Shown here in pieces: positions 57,563 through 64,000 of a DNA stretch of 64,000 bases; position 1 is the first letter of the stretch, and every line of letters begins with the position of its first letter. The stretch comes from Propionibacteriaceae bacterium P6A17. Lineage in GTDB: Bacteria > Actinomycetota > Actinomycetes > Propionibacteriales > Propionibacteriaceae. A program made the position numbers and the translations under genes. A model generated the notes under the pieces. It was not told the origin of the DNA, searched no databases, and saw only the letters and a program-made list of their open reading frames with translations. The stretch is taken from positions 1 to 64,000 of the forward strand of contig JHVD01000006.1 in the NCBI GenBank assembly GCA_000619965.1. Reading direction: 5' to 3'.

Positions 57563-58627
57563 ATGGCCTCCGGGCTCAGGCAGGGCAACCGCGCGCTGGT
57601 GTCGCCACCGCGCGTGGCCTCGTCGCCGTTCAAGGAGCTGGCCCGACGGGGGCTCCTCGCGCTGCTGCTCCTGCTGCTGAGCACGATGATCGTGTGGCTG
57701 GACTCCGACGCGTATTCCGACAACGTCGCGAACGACGGGGTGAGCCTCATCGACGCCCTCTACTACTCGACGGTGACCGTCACCACCACCGGCTACGGGG
57801 ACATCACCCCCGTGGCGCCGCACGCCCGTCTGATCAACGCCATCGTCATCACGCCCCTCAGGATCTCGTTCCTGGTCCTGTTGGTCGGCACCACGATCGA
57901 GGTGCTCGCCAACGAGGGGAGCCGAGCGATTCGCGACGGACGCTGGAGGAGAAGAATGCGCAACCACATCGTCGTCATTGGCTACGGCACGAAGGGCCGG
58001 TCCGCGGTCAACACTCTGCGCAGGCAGGGGGAGCAGGCCGATCGCATCGTCGTCATCGACGGGAAGGAGTCCGCGATCGCGGACGCGAACTTCGACGGCC
58101 TGGCCGCCTTCCTGGGGGACGCCACTCGGCGAGACCTGCTGCGTCGGGCGGAGGTGCCGAAGGCGCGCGAGGTGGTCATCTGTCTCGACCGCGACGACGC
58201 GGCCATCCTTGCGACGCTCACGGTGCGGCAGCTCAACCCGTCGGCGAACGTCGTCGTGGCCGTGCGGGAGCACCAGAACGTGCCGCTGGTGAAGCAGTCG
58301 GGTGCCACGAGTGTGGTCACGAGCTCGGAGACGGTCGGTCGACTCCTGGGCCTGTCCGCCATCGGTCCCGACCTGGGCGCGATCATCCAGGACATGTTGA
58401 CCGGCGGGGAGGGCTTGGAGGTGCACCAGCGCCAGGCCGAGCCGCAGGAGGTGGGCCAGTCGCCGTCGGCGGTCGTCGGGGAGAAGGTCATCGGCATCAT
58501 CCGCAATGACACGCTGCGACGGTTCTACGACTCGACGGTGGCCCGGATCGAGACCGGCGACCAGCTCATCGTCATCCGGCGGGCGGCGCCGGCGGACCCG
58601 AACGTCACGAAGCGCCTCGACGATTGA
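57563..58627 (+). CDS. Two-helix potassium channel with RCK (TrkA-N) domain
   Basis: This is a 354-residue MthK-like K+ channel. One membrane helix (about 30-46) is followed by a pore loop with the selectivity filter T74-T-T-G-Y-G-D80 and a second helix (about 93-113). A cytoplasmic RCK domain starts near 133 with NHIVVIGYGTKGRSAVN (nucleotide-binding GxGxxG-like loop), continuing to AFLGDATRRDLLRRAEV. A C-terminal part (about 275-354) resembles TrkA-C. It likely forms a ligand-gated tetramer with an octameric gating ring. It begins four bases after apt and probably belongs to the same transcript. Confidence 0.88.
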   Translation: MASGLRQGNRALVSPPRVASSPFKELARRGLLALLLLLLSTMIVWLDSDAYSDNVANDGVSLIDALYYSTVTVTTTGYGDITPVAPHARLINAIVITPLRISFLVLLVGTTIEVLANEGSRAIRDGRWRRRMRNHIVVIGYGTKGRSAVNTLRRQGEQADRIVVIDGKESAIADANFDGLAAFLGDATRRDLLRRAEVPKAREVVICLDRDDAAILATLTVRQLNPSANVVVAVREHQNVPLVKQSGATSVVTSSETVGRLLGLSAIGPDLGAIIQDMLTGGEGLEVHQRQAEPQEVGQSPSAVVGEKVIGIIRNDTLRRFYDSTVARIETGDQLIVIRRAAPADPNVTKRLDD

Positions 58628-58630
58628 GAG

Positions 58631-58636
58631 TAGAAT
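58631..58636 (+). promoter_or_regulatory. Candidate -10 box for rel
   Basis: TAGAAT lies 27 bases before the rel ATG, only three bases after the channel stop codon. Confidence 0.4.
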
Positions 58637-58663
58637 CGTGCTCCCGGCCGGGCTGATGGGAGC

Positions 58664-60922
58664 ATGATGGAGATTCGTGAGGTTGCCGAGCAACAACCCT
58701 CCTGGCAGCGCATGCGTCAGCGCCTGGCGAGGTTGGGTTCGGCGCGCCCCCGGTCGGCCGTGTTGGACCCGCTGTTCTCGATCGTGCGCGCCAACCATCC
58801 CAAGGCCGATCTGGACCTGATCGAGCGCGCCTACCGGACCGCGGAGCGCTATCACTTCGGCCAGACCCGCAAGTCGGGCGACCCGTACATCACGCATCCG
58901 CTCGCCGTCGCGACGATCCTTGCCGAGCTCGGCATGACGGAGCCGGTCATCGTCGCGGCGCTGCTGCACGACACCGTCGAGGACACGCCGTACACGCTCG
59001 ACCAGTGCCGCGTCGACTTCTCCGACGAGGTCGCCCGCATGGTCGACGGCGTGACGAAACTGGACAAGATCACGTACGGGGAGACGGCCAAGGCCGAGAC
59101 GATCCGCAAGATGATCATGGCCACCTCGGAGGAGGTGCGCGTGTTGGTGATCAAGCTGGCCGACCGTCTACACAACATGCGCACCTTGGGCTCGTTGCGC
59201 CCCGACAAGCAGATCCGCATCGCGACGGAGACCCTCAACATCTTCGCGCCCCTGGCCCACCGCCTCGGAATGAACACGATCAAGTGGGAGCTGGAGGACC
59301 TGAGCTTCCAGGTGATCGAGCCAGAGTTCTACAAGGAGATCGTCGACATGGTGCAGTCGGCGGCTCCCGAACGCGAGGCGACGCTGCGCGAACTGATCGC
59401 GACGTTCCAGAAGCTGCTTGCCGAGTCGAAGATCCAGGCGACGGTCTACGGCCGCCCGAAGCACTACTACTCGATCTACCAGAAGATGATGGTGCGCGGG
59501 CGTGACTTCCGCGACATCTACGATCTGATCGGGCTTCGCGTGCTCGTCGACGACGTGCAGGACTGCTACGCGGTGCTGGGGGTGGCGCATGCCGCGTGGA
59601 AGCCGATCCCTGGGCGGTTCAAGGACTACATCGCGAATCCGAAGTTCAACATGTACCAGTCGCTGCACACGACGGTGCTCGGCGCCAACAAGGAGCCTGT
59701 CGAGCTGCAGATCCGCACGCACGAGATGCACCGCCGCGCCGAGTATGGTGTCGCGGCGCACTGGAAGTACAAGCAGAATCTGCGTGACGGGATCTCGCCC
59801 GAGGAGGCGGGGCTTCGGGCCATGCACCAGCTCTCGGTGATGAGCAAGGAGACCGAGGATCCGTCGGAGTTCCTGGATTCGGTGCTATTCGAGATCAATT
59901 CCGACGAGATCTACGTGTTCACGCCGAAGGGCGAGGTGACTGCGCTGCCCGTGGGGGCGACGCCGGTGGACTTCGCGTTCTCGGTGCACACCGAGGTGGG
60001 CTACCGATGCATCGGGGCGAGGGTCAACGGTCGGCTCGTGTCACTGAGCACGCCACTGCAGCAGGGCGACAAGGTGGAGATCCTCACCGCCAAGACCGAC
60101 GAGGCCGGGCCCAGCCGTGACTGGCTGAACTTCGTCGTCACCTCGAGGGCGAAGCAGAAGATCCGCCAGCACTTCTCGAGGGAGCGCCGCGACGAGGCGA
60201 TGGAGCAGGGCAAGGATCTGTTGGCGAAGGAACTGCGCCGGCATGGTCTGCCGTTGCAGCGTCTGCTCAATTTGGAGAACCTCACGGCGGTCGCGCACGA
60301 GCTCGGGCAGAAGGATGTGTCGGGGCTGTACGTCGCGGTGGGTGAGGGGCATCTTGGGGCGCAGGCGGTCGTCGGGAAGCTCATTGCGCTGCACGGCGGG
60401 GAGGACGAGGCGCTCGACACGGTGAGCGAGGACCTGCCGCAGGTCTCGGCCAGGCCGAAGCCTGCGCGGGCGGCGACGGCGGCGGTGCTCGTCGACGGCG
60501 ACGACACGGTCATGGCGAAGTTTGCCAAGTGTTGTTCGCCCCTGCCCGGCGACGACATCATCGGTTACGTCACCAAGGGTGATGGGGTGAGCGTCCACTT
60601 GCGGTCGTGCAGCAACGTGCCGGCCCTGTTGGAGCAGCCGGAGCGGATCGTCGACGTGCGTTGGAACGAGGCTGCGACGGAGAACTTCGTCGTCGCGTTG
60701 GAGTTGAATGGCATCGACCGCACCGGTTTGCTGTCGGACATCACGACGATGTTGGCACAGCAGCACATCGACATCATTTCCGTGTCGTTGACGTCGGCGA
60801 AGCAGCGTCAGTTCAATGGGAAGCTGACGTTCGAGGCGGCCGATCCGACCCACCTGCAGCACATCATCTCGCAGCTTCGGCGGGTCCCCGGCGTCTTCGA
60901 CGTGTTCCGCACCCAGGGCTAG
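58664..60922 (+). CDS. rel: Bifunctional (p)ppGpp synthetase/hydrolase Rel
   Basis: This stringent-response enzyme makes and degrades (p)ppGpp (752 residues). The HD hydrolase domain is intact (GDPYITHPLAVATILAELG, LLHDTVEDT, VIKLADRLHNMRTL), so it should be bifunctional. The synthetase domain follows (VYGRPKHYYSIYQKM, RDIYDLIGLRVLVDD, YQSLHTTVLGANKEPVELQI). The regulatory part has TGS (IYVFTPKGEVTALPVGATPVDF), the conserved Cys-containing region (KCCSPLPGDDIIGYVTKG) and a C-terminal ACT domain. ATG 58664 and the next codon ATG 58667 are equally possible, with GGGAG just upstream. Rel is followed by repeats and a terminator. Confidence 0.96.
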   Translation: MMEIREVAEQQPSWQRMRQRLARLGSARPRSAVLDPLFSIVRANHPKADLDLIERAYRTAERYHFGQTRKSGDPYITHPLAVATILAELGMTEPVIVAALLHDTVEDTPYTLDQCRVDFSDEVARMVDGVTKLDKITYGETAKAETIRKMIMATSEEVRVLVIKLADRLHNMRTLGSLRPDKQIRIATETLNIFAPLAHRLGMNTIKWELEDLSFQVIEPEFYKEIVDMVQSAAPEREATLRELIATFQKLLAESKIQATVYGRPKHYYSIYQKMMVRGRDFRDIYDLIGLRVLVDDVQDCYAVLGVAHAAWKPIPGRFKDYIANPKFNMYQSLHTTVLGANKEPVELQIRTHEMHRRAEYGVAAHWKYKQNLRDGISPEEAGLRAMHQLSVMSKETEDPSEFLDSVLFEINSDEIYVFTPKGEVTALPVGATPVDFAFSVHTEVGYRCIGARVNGRLVSLSTPLQQGDKVEILTAKTDEAGPSRDWLNFVVTSRAKQKIRQHFSRERRDEAMEQGKDLLAKELRRHGLPLQRLLNLENLTAVAHELGQKDVSGLYVAVGEGHLGAQAVVGKLIALHGGEDEALDTVSEDLPQVSARPKPARAATAAVLVDGDDTVMAKFAKCCSPLPGDDIIGYVTKGDGVSVHLRSCSNVPALLEQPERIVDVRWNEAATENFVVALELNGIDRTGLLSDITTMLAQQHIDIISVSLTSAKQRQFNGKLTFEAADPTHLQHIISQLRRVPGVFDVFRTQG

Positions 60923-60932
60923 TCCGACCTCC

Positions 60933-61179
60933 GTTCGTCGAGTAGGCGCGGCGTCCGGGCCCCCGTTCGTCGAGTAAGCGCGGCGGAGCCGCGCGCATCG
61001 AGACGTGTCGACCTTCCTGTCCGTCCTGCGTCCGTGGCGTCCGGGTCCCCTGTTCGTCGAGTAAGCGTGGCGGAGCCGCGCGCATCGAGACGTGTCGACC
61101 TTCCTGTTCGTCCTGCGTCCGTGGCGTCCGGGCCCTCTGTTCGTCGAGTGAGCGCGGCGGAGCCGCGCGCATCGAGACG
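60933..61179 (+). repeat. Tandem 87-bp repeat with palindromic core
   Basis: This fills most of the 356-bp gap between rel and DUF349. Full units start at 60965 and 61052, exactly 87 bp apart. A third copy starts at 61139 and ends after its hairpin, and a shortened copy lies at 60933-60964. Each unit begins GTTCGTCGAGTAAGCGCGGC, contains a GCGCGGC-GGA-GCCGCGC hairpin and an ATCGAGACG tail, then a spacer ACCTTCCTGT/CCTGCGTCC. The TCGTCGAG...ATCGAGAC palindrome resembles a widely dispersed intergenic element in actinomycetes. The open frame through it on the minus strand is an artefact of the 87-bp (29-codon) period. Confidence 0.85.
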
Positions 61180-61199
61180 CATCGCCCACATGAACGACC

Positions 61200-61235
61200 G
61201 TGGGGCCACCACCCAACTCAGGGTGGCGGCCCCAC
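61200..61235. terminator. Bidirectional hairpin between rel and DUF349
   Basis: GTGGGGCCACCACCC and GGGTGGCGGCCCCAC form a 15-bp stem with one mismatch and a 6-nt loop. It sits between convergent genes, 44 bp from the DUF349 stop, and could serve both directions. Confidence 0.65.
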
Positions 61236-61278
61236 GGCAGACGTCGTGCCTACCGGTCAAGGGAGTCAGCGGGCTTGC

Positions 61279-62523
61279 TCAGGCGCGAAACTCCGACGCG
61301 GTCGCCTTGGCCTGGTCAAGCCAGGCCTGGTAGGTCTCGAGGGACTTGCGTGCGTCCTTGGCCTTGCGCTGGTCGCCCTTGGCCTCGGCGGCAGCGAGCT
61401 CCTTCTCGAGGCGGTCCACCTGCTCCTGGAACTTGGAGACCATGTCGTCGGCGCGCTGACGCGCCTCCGGGTCGGTGCGGCGCCATTCGGCGGCCTCCAG
61501 GTCGGAGACGCGCTCGCCGATGCGGCGCACGCGCGTGTCGAGGTCGCGGATCGCGCCCCGCGGCACGTGCCCGATCTCGGAGAACTGCGCGAGGAAGTCG
61601 CGGTGGATCTGCTTGGCCTGTTCGACGTCGGTGACGCCCTCGAGCGCGGCCTCCGTCTGTTCGACGAGTGCCTGCTTCTTGGCGAGGTTTTCTCCCTGTT
61701 CACCCTCGACGGCGTTTTGCGCGGCCGAACGGGCCTCGAAGAACTGGTCCTGGATGGCGCGGAATCGGCGCCAGAGCGCCTCGTCGTCGGCACGGCGTGC
61801 GGAGCCGGCCGCCTTCCAACGCTGCATGAGATCGCGGAACATGCCCGACGTCGGCCCCCAGTCTGTGGAGGTCGCCAGGGGCTCGGCCTCGGCGATGATG
61901 GCCTCCTTCAGGGCCTTCGCCTCGTCGCGCTGGGCGTTGAGCTCTGCGAAGTGGGCCTTGCGGCGGCGCGTGTACTGCGTGCGCGCCGAGCTGAACCGAT
62001 GCCAGAGCTCATCGTCGGTGGCCTTGTCGGCACGGGGGAGCACCTTCCACTGGTCGAGCAGTGCGCGGAATCGCTCGACGCCGTGGTTCCAGTCGCGGCC
62101 GGCGGCGAGCTGCTCGGCCTCCTCGACCATCGCGGTCTTCGCCTCGACGGCGGCAGCGTTGGCTTCCGCACGTGCAGCCTTCCGAGCCTCGATCTGGGCT
62201 GGGAGCTGCGCGTCGAGCACGTCGAGACGGTCGAGCAGGGCCTGCAGGTCGCCGACGGCGTGTGCCTCCTCGACGTTGGTGCGCGCCTTCTTGATCGCGG
62301 CCCGCGCGGCCTCTGGCTTCATCGCCTGCGCGTCGATGCGCGATGCCAGCAGTTGAATCTCAGCGGCGAGATTCTCATATCGCCTGACGTAGAACTGCAG
62401 GGCTTCTTCGGGGGTGGAGTCGGGGATCTGCCCGACGCTTCGTTCGGTGTCACCAACGCGGACGAAGACGGTGCCGTCGGCGTCGACACGGCCGAAGTCT
62501 GCGGGCGCTTGCTGTTCGCTCAT
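61279..62523 (-). CDS. DUF349 coiled-coil protein
   Basis: This is a 414-residue, almost entirely helical protein with repeated DUF349 units. Each unit is a ~70-residue three-helix segment with a W near its middle (DWNHGVERFRALLDQWK, LWHRFSSARTQYTRRRKAHF, DWGPTSGMFRDLMQRWKAAG, LWRRFRAIQDQFFEAR). The C-terminal ~100 residues are a charged coiled coil (MVSKFQEQVDRLEKELAAAE). The family is widespread in bacteria, its function is poorly known, and it commonly lies beside rel in actinomycetes. It is cytoplasmic. Its leaderless promoter interlocks with that of the divergent hydrolase gene. Confidence 0.85.
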   Translation of the reverse strand: MSEQQAPADFGRVDADGTVFVRVGDTERSVGQIPDSTPEEALQFYVRRYENLAAEIQLLASRIDAQAMKPEAARAAIKKARTNVEEAHAVGDLQALLDRLDVLDAQLPAQIEARKAARAEANAAAVEAKTAMVEEAEQLAAGRDWNHGVERFRALLDQWKVLPRADKATDDELWHRFSSARTQYTRRRKAHFAELNAQRDEAKALKEAIIAEAEPLATSTDWGPTSGMFRDLMQRWKAAGSARRADDEALWRRFRAIQDQFFEARSAAQNAVEGEQGENLAKKQALVEQTEAALEGVTDVEQAKQIHRDFLAQFSEIGHVPRGAIRDLDTRVRRIGERVSDLEAAEWRRTDPEARQRADDMVSKFQEQVDRLEKELAAAEAKGDQRKAKDARKSLETYQAWLDQAKATASEFRA

Positions 62524-62529
62524 GGGCCC

Positions 62530-62535
62530 AATCTA
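62530..62535 (-). promoter_or_regulatory. -10 box, leaderless DUF349 gene
   Basis: TAGATT on the minus strand lies six bases before the ATG at 62523. Six bases separate it from the opposing -10 box. Confidence 0.6.
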
Positions 62536-62541
62536 TCCCGA

Positions 62542-62547
62542 TAGGGT
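62542..62547 (+). promoter_or_regulatory. -10 box, leaderless hydrolase gene
   Basis: TAGGGT lies six bases before the GTG at 62554. Its -35 region would fall inside the start of the DUF349 gene. Confidence 0.6.
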
Positions 62548-62553
62548 GCTGTC

Positions 62554-63237
62554 GTGCTCATTCACCGTCTCGTCGTCTCACCGTGGCAGGCCAACTGCTA
62601 CATCCTCCAGCCTTCCGAGCAGTCGCCGGAGGTGGTCGTCGTGGATCCCGGCATCTTCGGTGCCGCCGAGATCGCGGCCCGCCTGGACGAGCTCTCGCTC
62701 GTGCCCGTGGCCTTGCTCGGCTCCCACGGTCACATCGACCACGTCGGCGACGCGCACGTGCTCGCCGAGCGGTTCGAGATCCCCCTGCACCTCACCGAGC
62801 CCGATCAGCCACTGCTCACCAAGCCTGGGTTGGCGTTGAGTGCGGCGTCGGCGCAGTTCCTGCCCCAGATGTTGGGCGGCACCGACGAGCTCCCGCCCGT
62901 GCGCGACGTGGTGACCTTGCGGCGCGAACAGGAGGTGGGTCCGCTGCGGGTGGCGATGACCGAGGCCCCGGGCCACACGAAGGGATCCTGTCTGCTCGAG
63001 GTTTCGCATGGTGGGCAGTCGGTGATCCTGAGCGGTGACGTGTTGTTCGCAGGCAGCATTGGGCGCACGGATTTCCCCGGCGGTAGCATGTCGGAGATGC
63101 GCGATTCGCTCCGGCGCATCGTCGCCGACGTGGACCGCGTGAGCACCATGCTCCCCGGCCACGGCCCAGCGACGACGCTCGGCGACGAACTCGCCACCAA
63201 TCCGTACCTGCAAGCAGACTTCCTGAAGGTGGACTGA
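62554..63237 (+). CDS. Metallo-beta-lactamase-fold hydrolase (glyoxalase II-like)
   Basis: This is a 227-residue hydrolase of the glyoxalase II-like branch of the metallo-beta-lactamase fold. Metal ligands are SHGHIDHVGD (HxHxDH), H of EAPGHTKGSCL, D of LSGDVLFAGSIGR and the C-terminal LPGHGP. The sequence GSIGRTDFPGG is typical of the glyoxalase II-like proteins encoded between rel and hisS in actinomycetes. Its substrate is unknown; thioesters such as S-lactoyl conjugates of mycothiol are possible. The start is a leaderless GTG. The stop overlaps hisS by one base (TGATG). Confidence 0.85.
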   Translation: MLIHRLVVSPWQANCYILQPSEQSPEVVVVDPGIFGAAEIAARLDELSLVPVALLGSHGHIDHVGDAHVLAERFEIPLHLTEPDQPLLTKPGLALSAASAQFLPQMLGGTDELPPVRDVVTLRREQEVGPLRVAMTEAPGHTKGSCLLEVSHGGQSVILSGDVLFAGSIGRTDFPGGSMSEMRDSLRRIVADVDRVSTMLPGHGPATTLGDELATNPYLQADFLKVD

Positions 63238-64000
63238 TGCGTCCCAAGCCCCTGTCCGGTTTTCCCGAGTTCCTGCCCGCTGGGCGCATCGTCGAGCAGC
63301 GGGTTCTCGACGTGGTGCGCGCGACGTTCGAGCTCCACGGCTTCGCTCCGGTGGAGACGCGCGCCCTAGAGCCGTTGGAGCAGCTTGCGCGCAAGGGCGA
63401 GATCGACAAGGAGATCTACGTCGTCAAGCGGTTGCACGCCGCGGAGGACGACGTGGCGGAGCTGGGCCTGCACTTCGACTTGACGGTCCCGTTCGCGCGC
63501 TACGTGATGGAGCACGCGGGGCACCTGCAGTTCCCGTTCCGCCGCTACCAGATGCAGAAGGTGTGGCGGGGGGAGCGTCCGCAGGAGGGCCGCTACCGCG
63601 AGTTCCTGCAGGCGGACATCGACATCGTCGGGCAGGGCACGTTGGCGGCGCACCATGACGTCGAGATCCCGCTGGTGGCGCTCGACGTGTTCGCACGCCT
63701 CCACGAGGAGCTCGGCCTGCCCACGGCCACGATCCATGTGAACAACCGCAAGCTTTCCGAGGGCTTCTACCGCGGGCTCGGCATCGAGGAGCCGTCGGCG
63801 GTGCTGCAGCGTGTCGACAAGTACGACAAGATCGGCCCCGACGCGGTCCGCGAGCTCCTCACCGGGGAGCTGGGCCTGACCGACGGCCAGGCCGGCGCGT
63901 GCGTGGCGTTGGCGGGCATCAGTGCCAGCGACGAGTCCTTCGTCGACGAGGTCCGCGCGCTGGGCGTGGCCCACCCGCTGCTCGACGAGGGGCTTGCGGA
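63237..64000 (+). CDS. hisS: Histidyl-tRNA synthetase, N-terminal part (cut by window edge)
   Basis: This encodes the first ~254 residues of a class II synthetase that charges tRNA-His. It begins MRPKPLSGFPEFLPAGRIVE and continues with FHLHGF-type motif 1 sequence, HFDLTVPFARYVMEHAG, the motif 2 loop YQMQKVWRGERPQEGRYREF and LQADIDIVGQG. These are conserved in HisRS. The frame is open to the window edge, so the C-terminal anticodon-binding domain lies outside. The overlap with the hydrolase stop suggests co-translation. Confidence 0.93.
   Translation, partial: MRPKPLSGFPEFLPAGRIVEQRVLDVVRATFELHGFAPVETRALEPLEQLARKGEIDKEIYVVKRLHAAEDDVAELGLHFDLTVPFARYVMEHAGHLQFPFRRYQMQKVWRGERPQEGRYREFLQADIDIVGQGTLAAHHDVEIPLVALDVFARLHEELGLPTATIHVNNRKLSEGFYRGLGIEEPSAVLQRVDKYDKIGPDAVRELLTGELGLTDGQAGACVALAGISASDESFVDEVRALGVAHPLLDEGLA

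Noticed and set aside
60933-61179. Repeat array considered as a CRISPR
   Set aside because: Units are tandem with the spacer also repeated, the unit is 87 bp, and no cas gene is present.
60041-61216. Minus-strand frame running through the 87-bp repeats into rel
   Set aside because: The repeat period is a multiple of three, which keeps the frame open; the peptide is repetitive and has no homology.

Overview
The window comes from a very GC-rich actinomycete. Gene content and order (mtrA-mtrB-lpqB, a long-form hpf, secA followed by an Rv3235-like gene, a PriA-type hisA with no trpF in view, an HGxxPAAW microprotein before trpC, yebC-ruvCAB-yajC-secDF-apt-rel) point to Actinomycetota, most likely a Propionibacteriaceae-like lineage; the family is an inference. 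Nearly all sequence is coding and genes are tightly packed, with many 1-10 bp start/stop overlaps of the ATGA, GTGA or TGATG type. No rRNA, tRNA, CRISPR array or prophage was seen. The only mobile element is the end of an IS5-family insertion sequence at the left edge.

Layout: (1) 1-288, IS end. (2) 325-2602, tatD-tcdA facing away from yqgE. (3) 2700-5694, a coupled three-gene module with type VII secretion (ESX) hallmarks: a YbaB-like protein, a low-complexity protein ending in an EspC-like domain, and a helical protein with a W-x-G turn. (4) 5756-10410, mtrA-mtrB-lpqB-comF envelope/cell-cycle signalling. (5) 10466-14336, a candidate leaderless leader peptide, hpf, secA and the Rv3235-like gene. 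(6) 14410-20882, a lipoprotein/membrane-protein pair, small conserved actinobacterial genes, a PHP phosphoesterase, trpS, a DEAD-box helicase and DUF3107. (7) 21028-28662, hisI-trpE, a Trp-associated membrane protein, a DUF2231-cytochrome b5 fusion, mutY, the microprotein, trpC, trpB, trpA and a SCO1-like copper lipoprotein. (8) 28803-34755, glutamate synthase gltB-gltD. (9) 34769-37543, a GH2 glycosidase fused to DUF2804. (10) 37671-45342, dnaE, a membrane protein and hisD-hisC-hisB-hisH. (11) 45435-50822, priA coupled to an unusual cassette: a fatty acyl reductase-HAD fusion, a LarA-like protein and an acyltransferase-like protein lacking its catalytic His. (12) 50920-60922, yebC-ruvC-ruvA-ruvB, yajC-secD-secF-apt, a two-helix K+ channel and rel. 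(13) 60923-64000, an 87-bp tandem repeat, DUF349, a metallo-beta-lactamase-fold hydrolase and the start of hisS.

A recurring pattern is a TAnnnT hexamer placed 6-8 bases upstream of an ATG or GTG with no Shine-Dalgarno sequence. That is the signature of leaderless transcription. It is seen at about sixteen genes on both strands and was used to choose several start codons. Genes inside operons are mostly translationally coupled, while another set (mtrA, hpf, secA, gltB, dnaE, larA-like, yajC) carries clear Shine-Dalgarno sequences.

Functionally the window joins central amino-acid biosynthesis (His, Trp, Glu), Sec protein export, recombination, stringent response and envelope signalling. The parts least explained by known systems are the acyl-reductase/LarA-like/acyltransferase-like cassette, the GH2-DUF2804 fusion, the ESX-like triad and the leaderless leader peptide before hpf.
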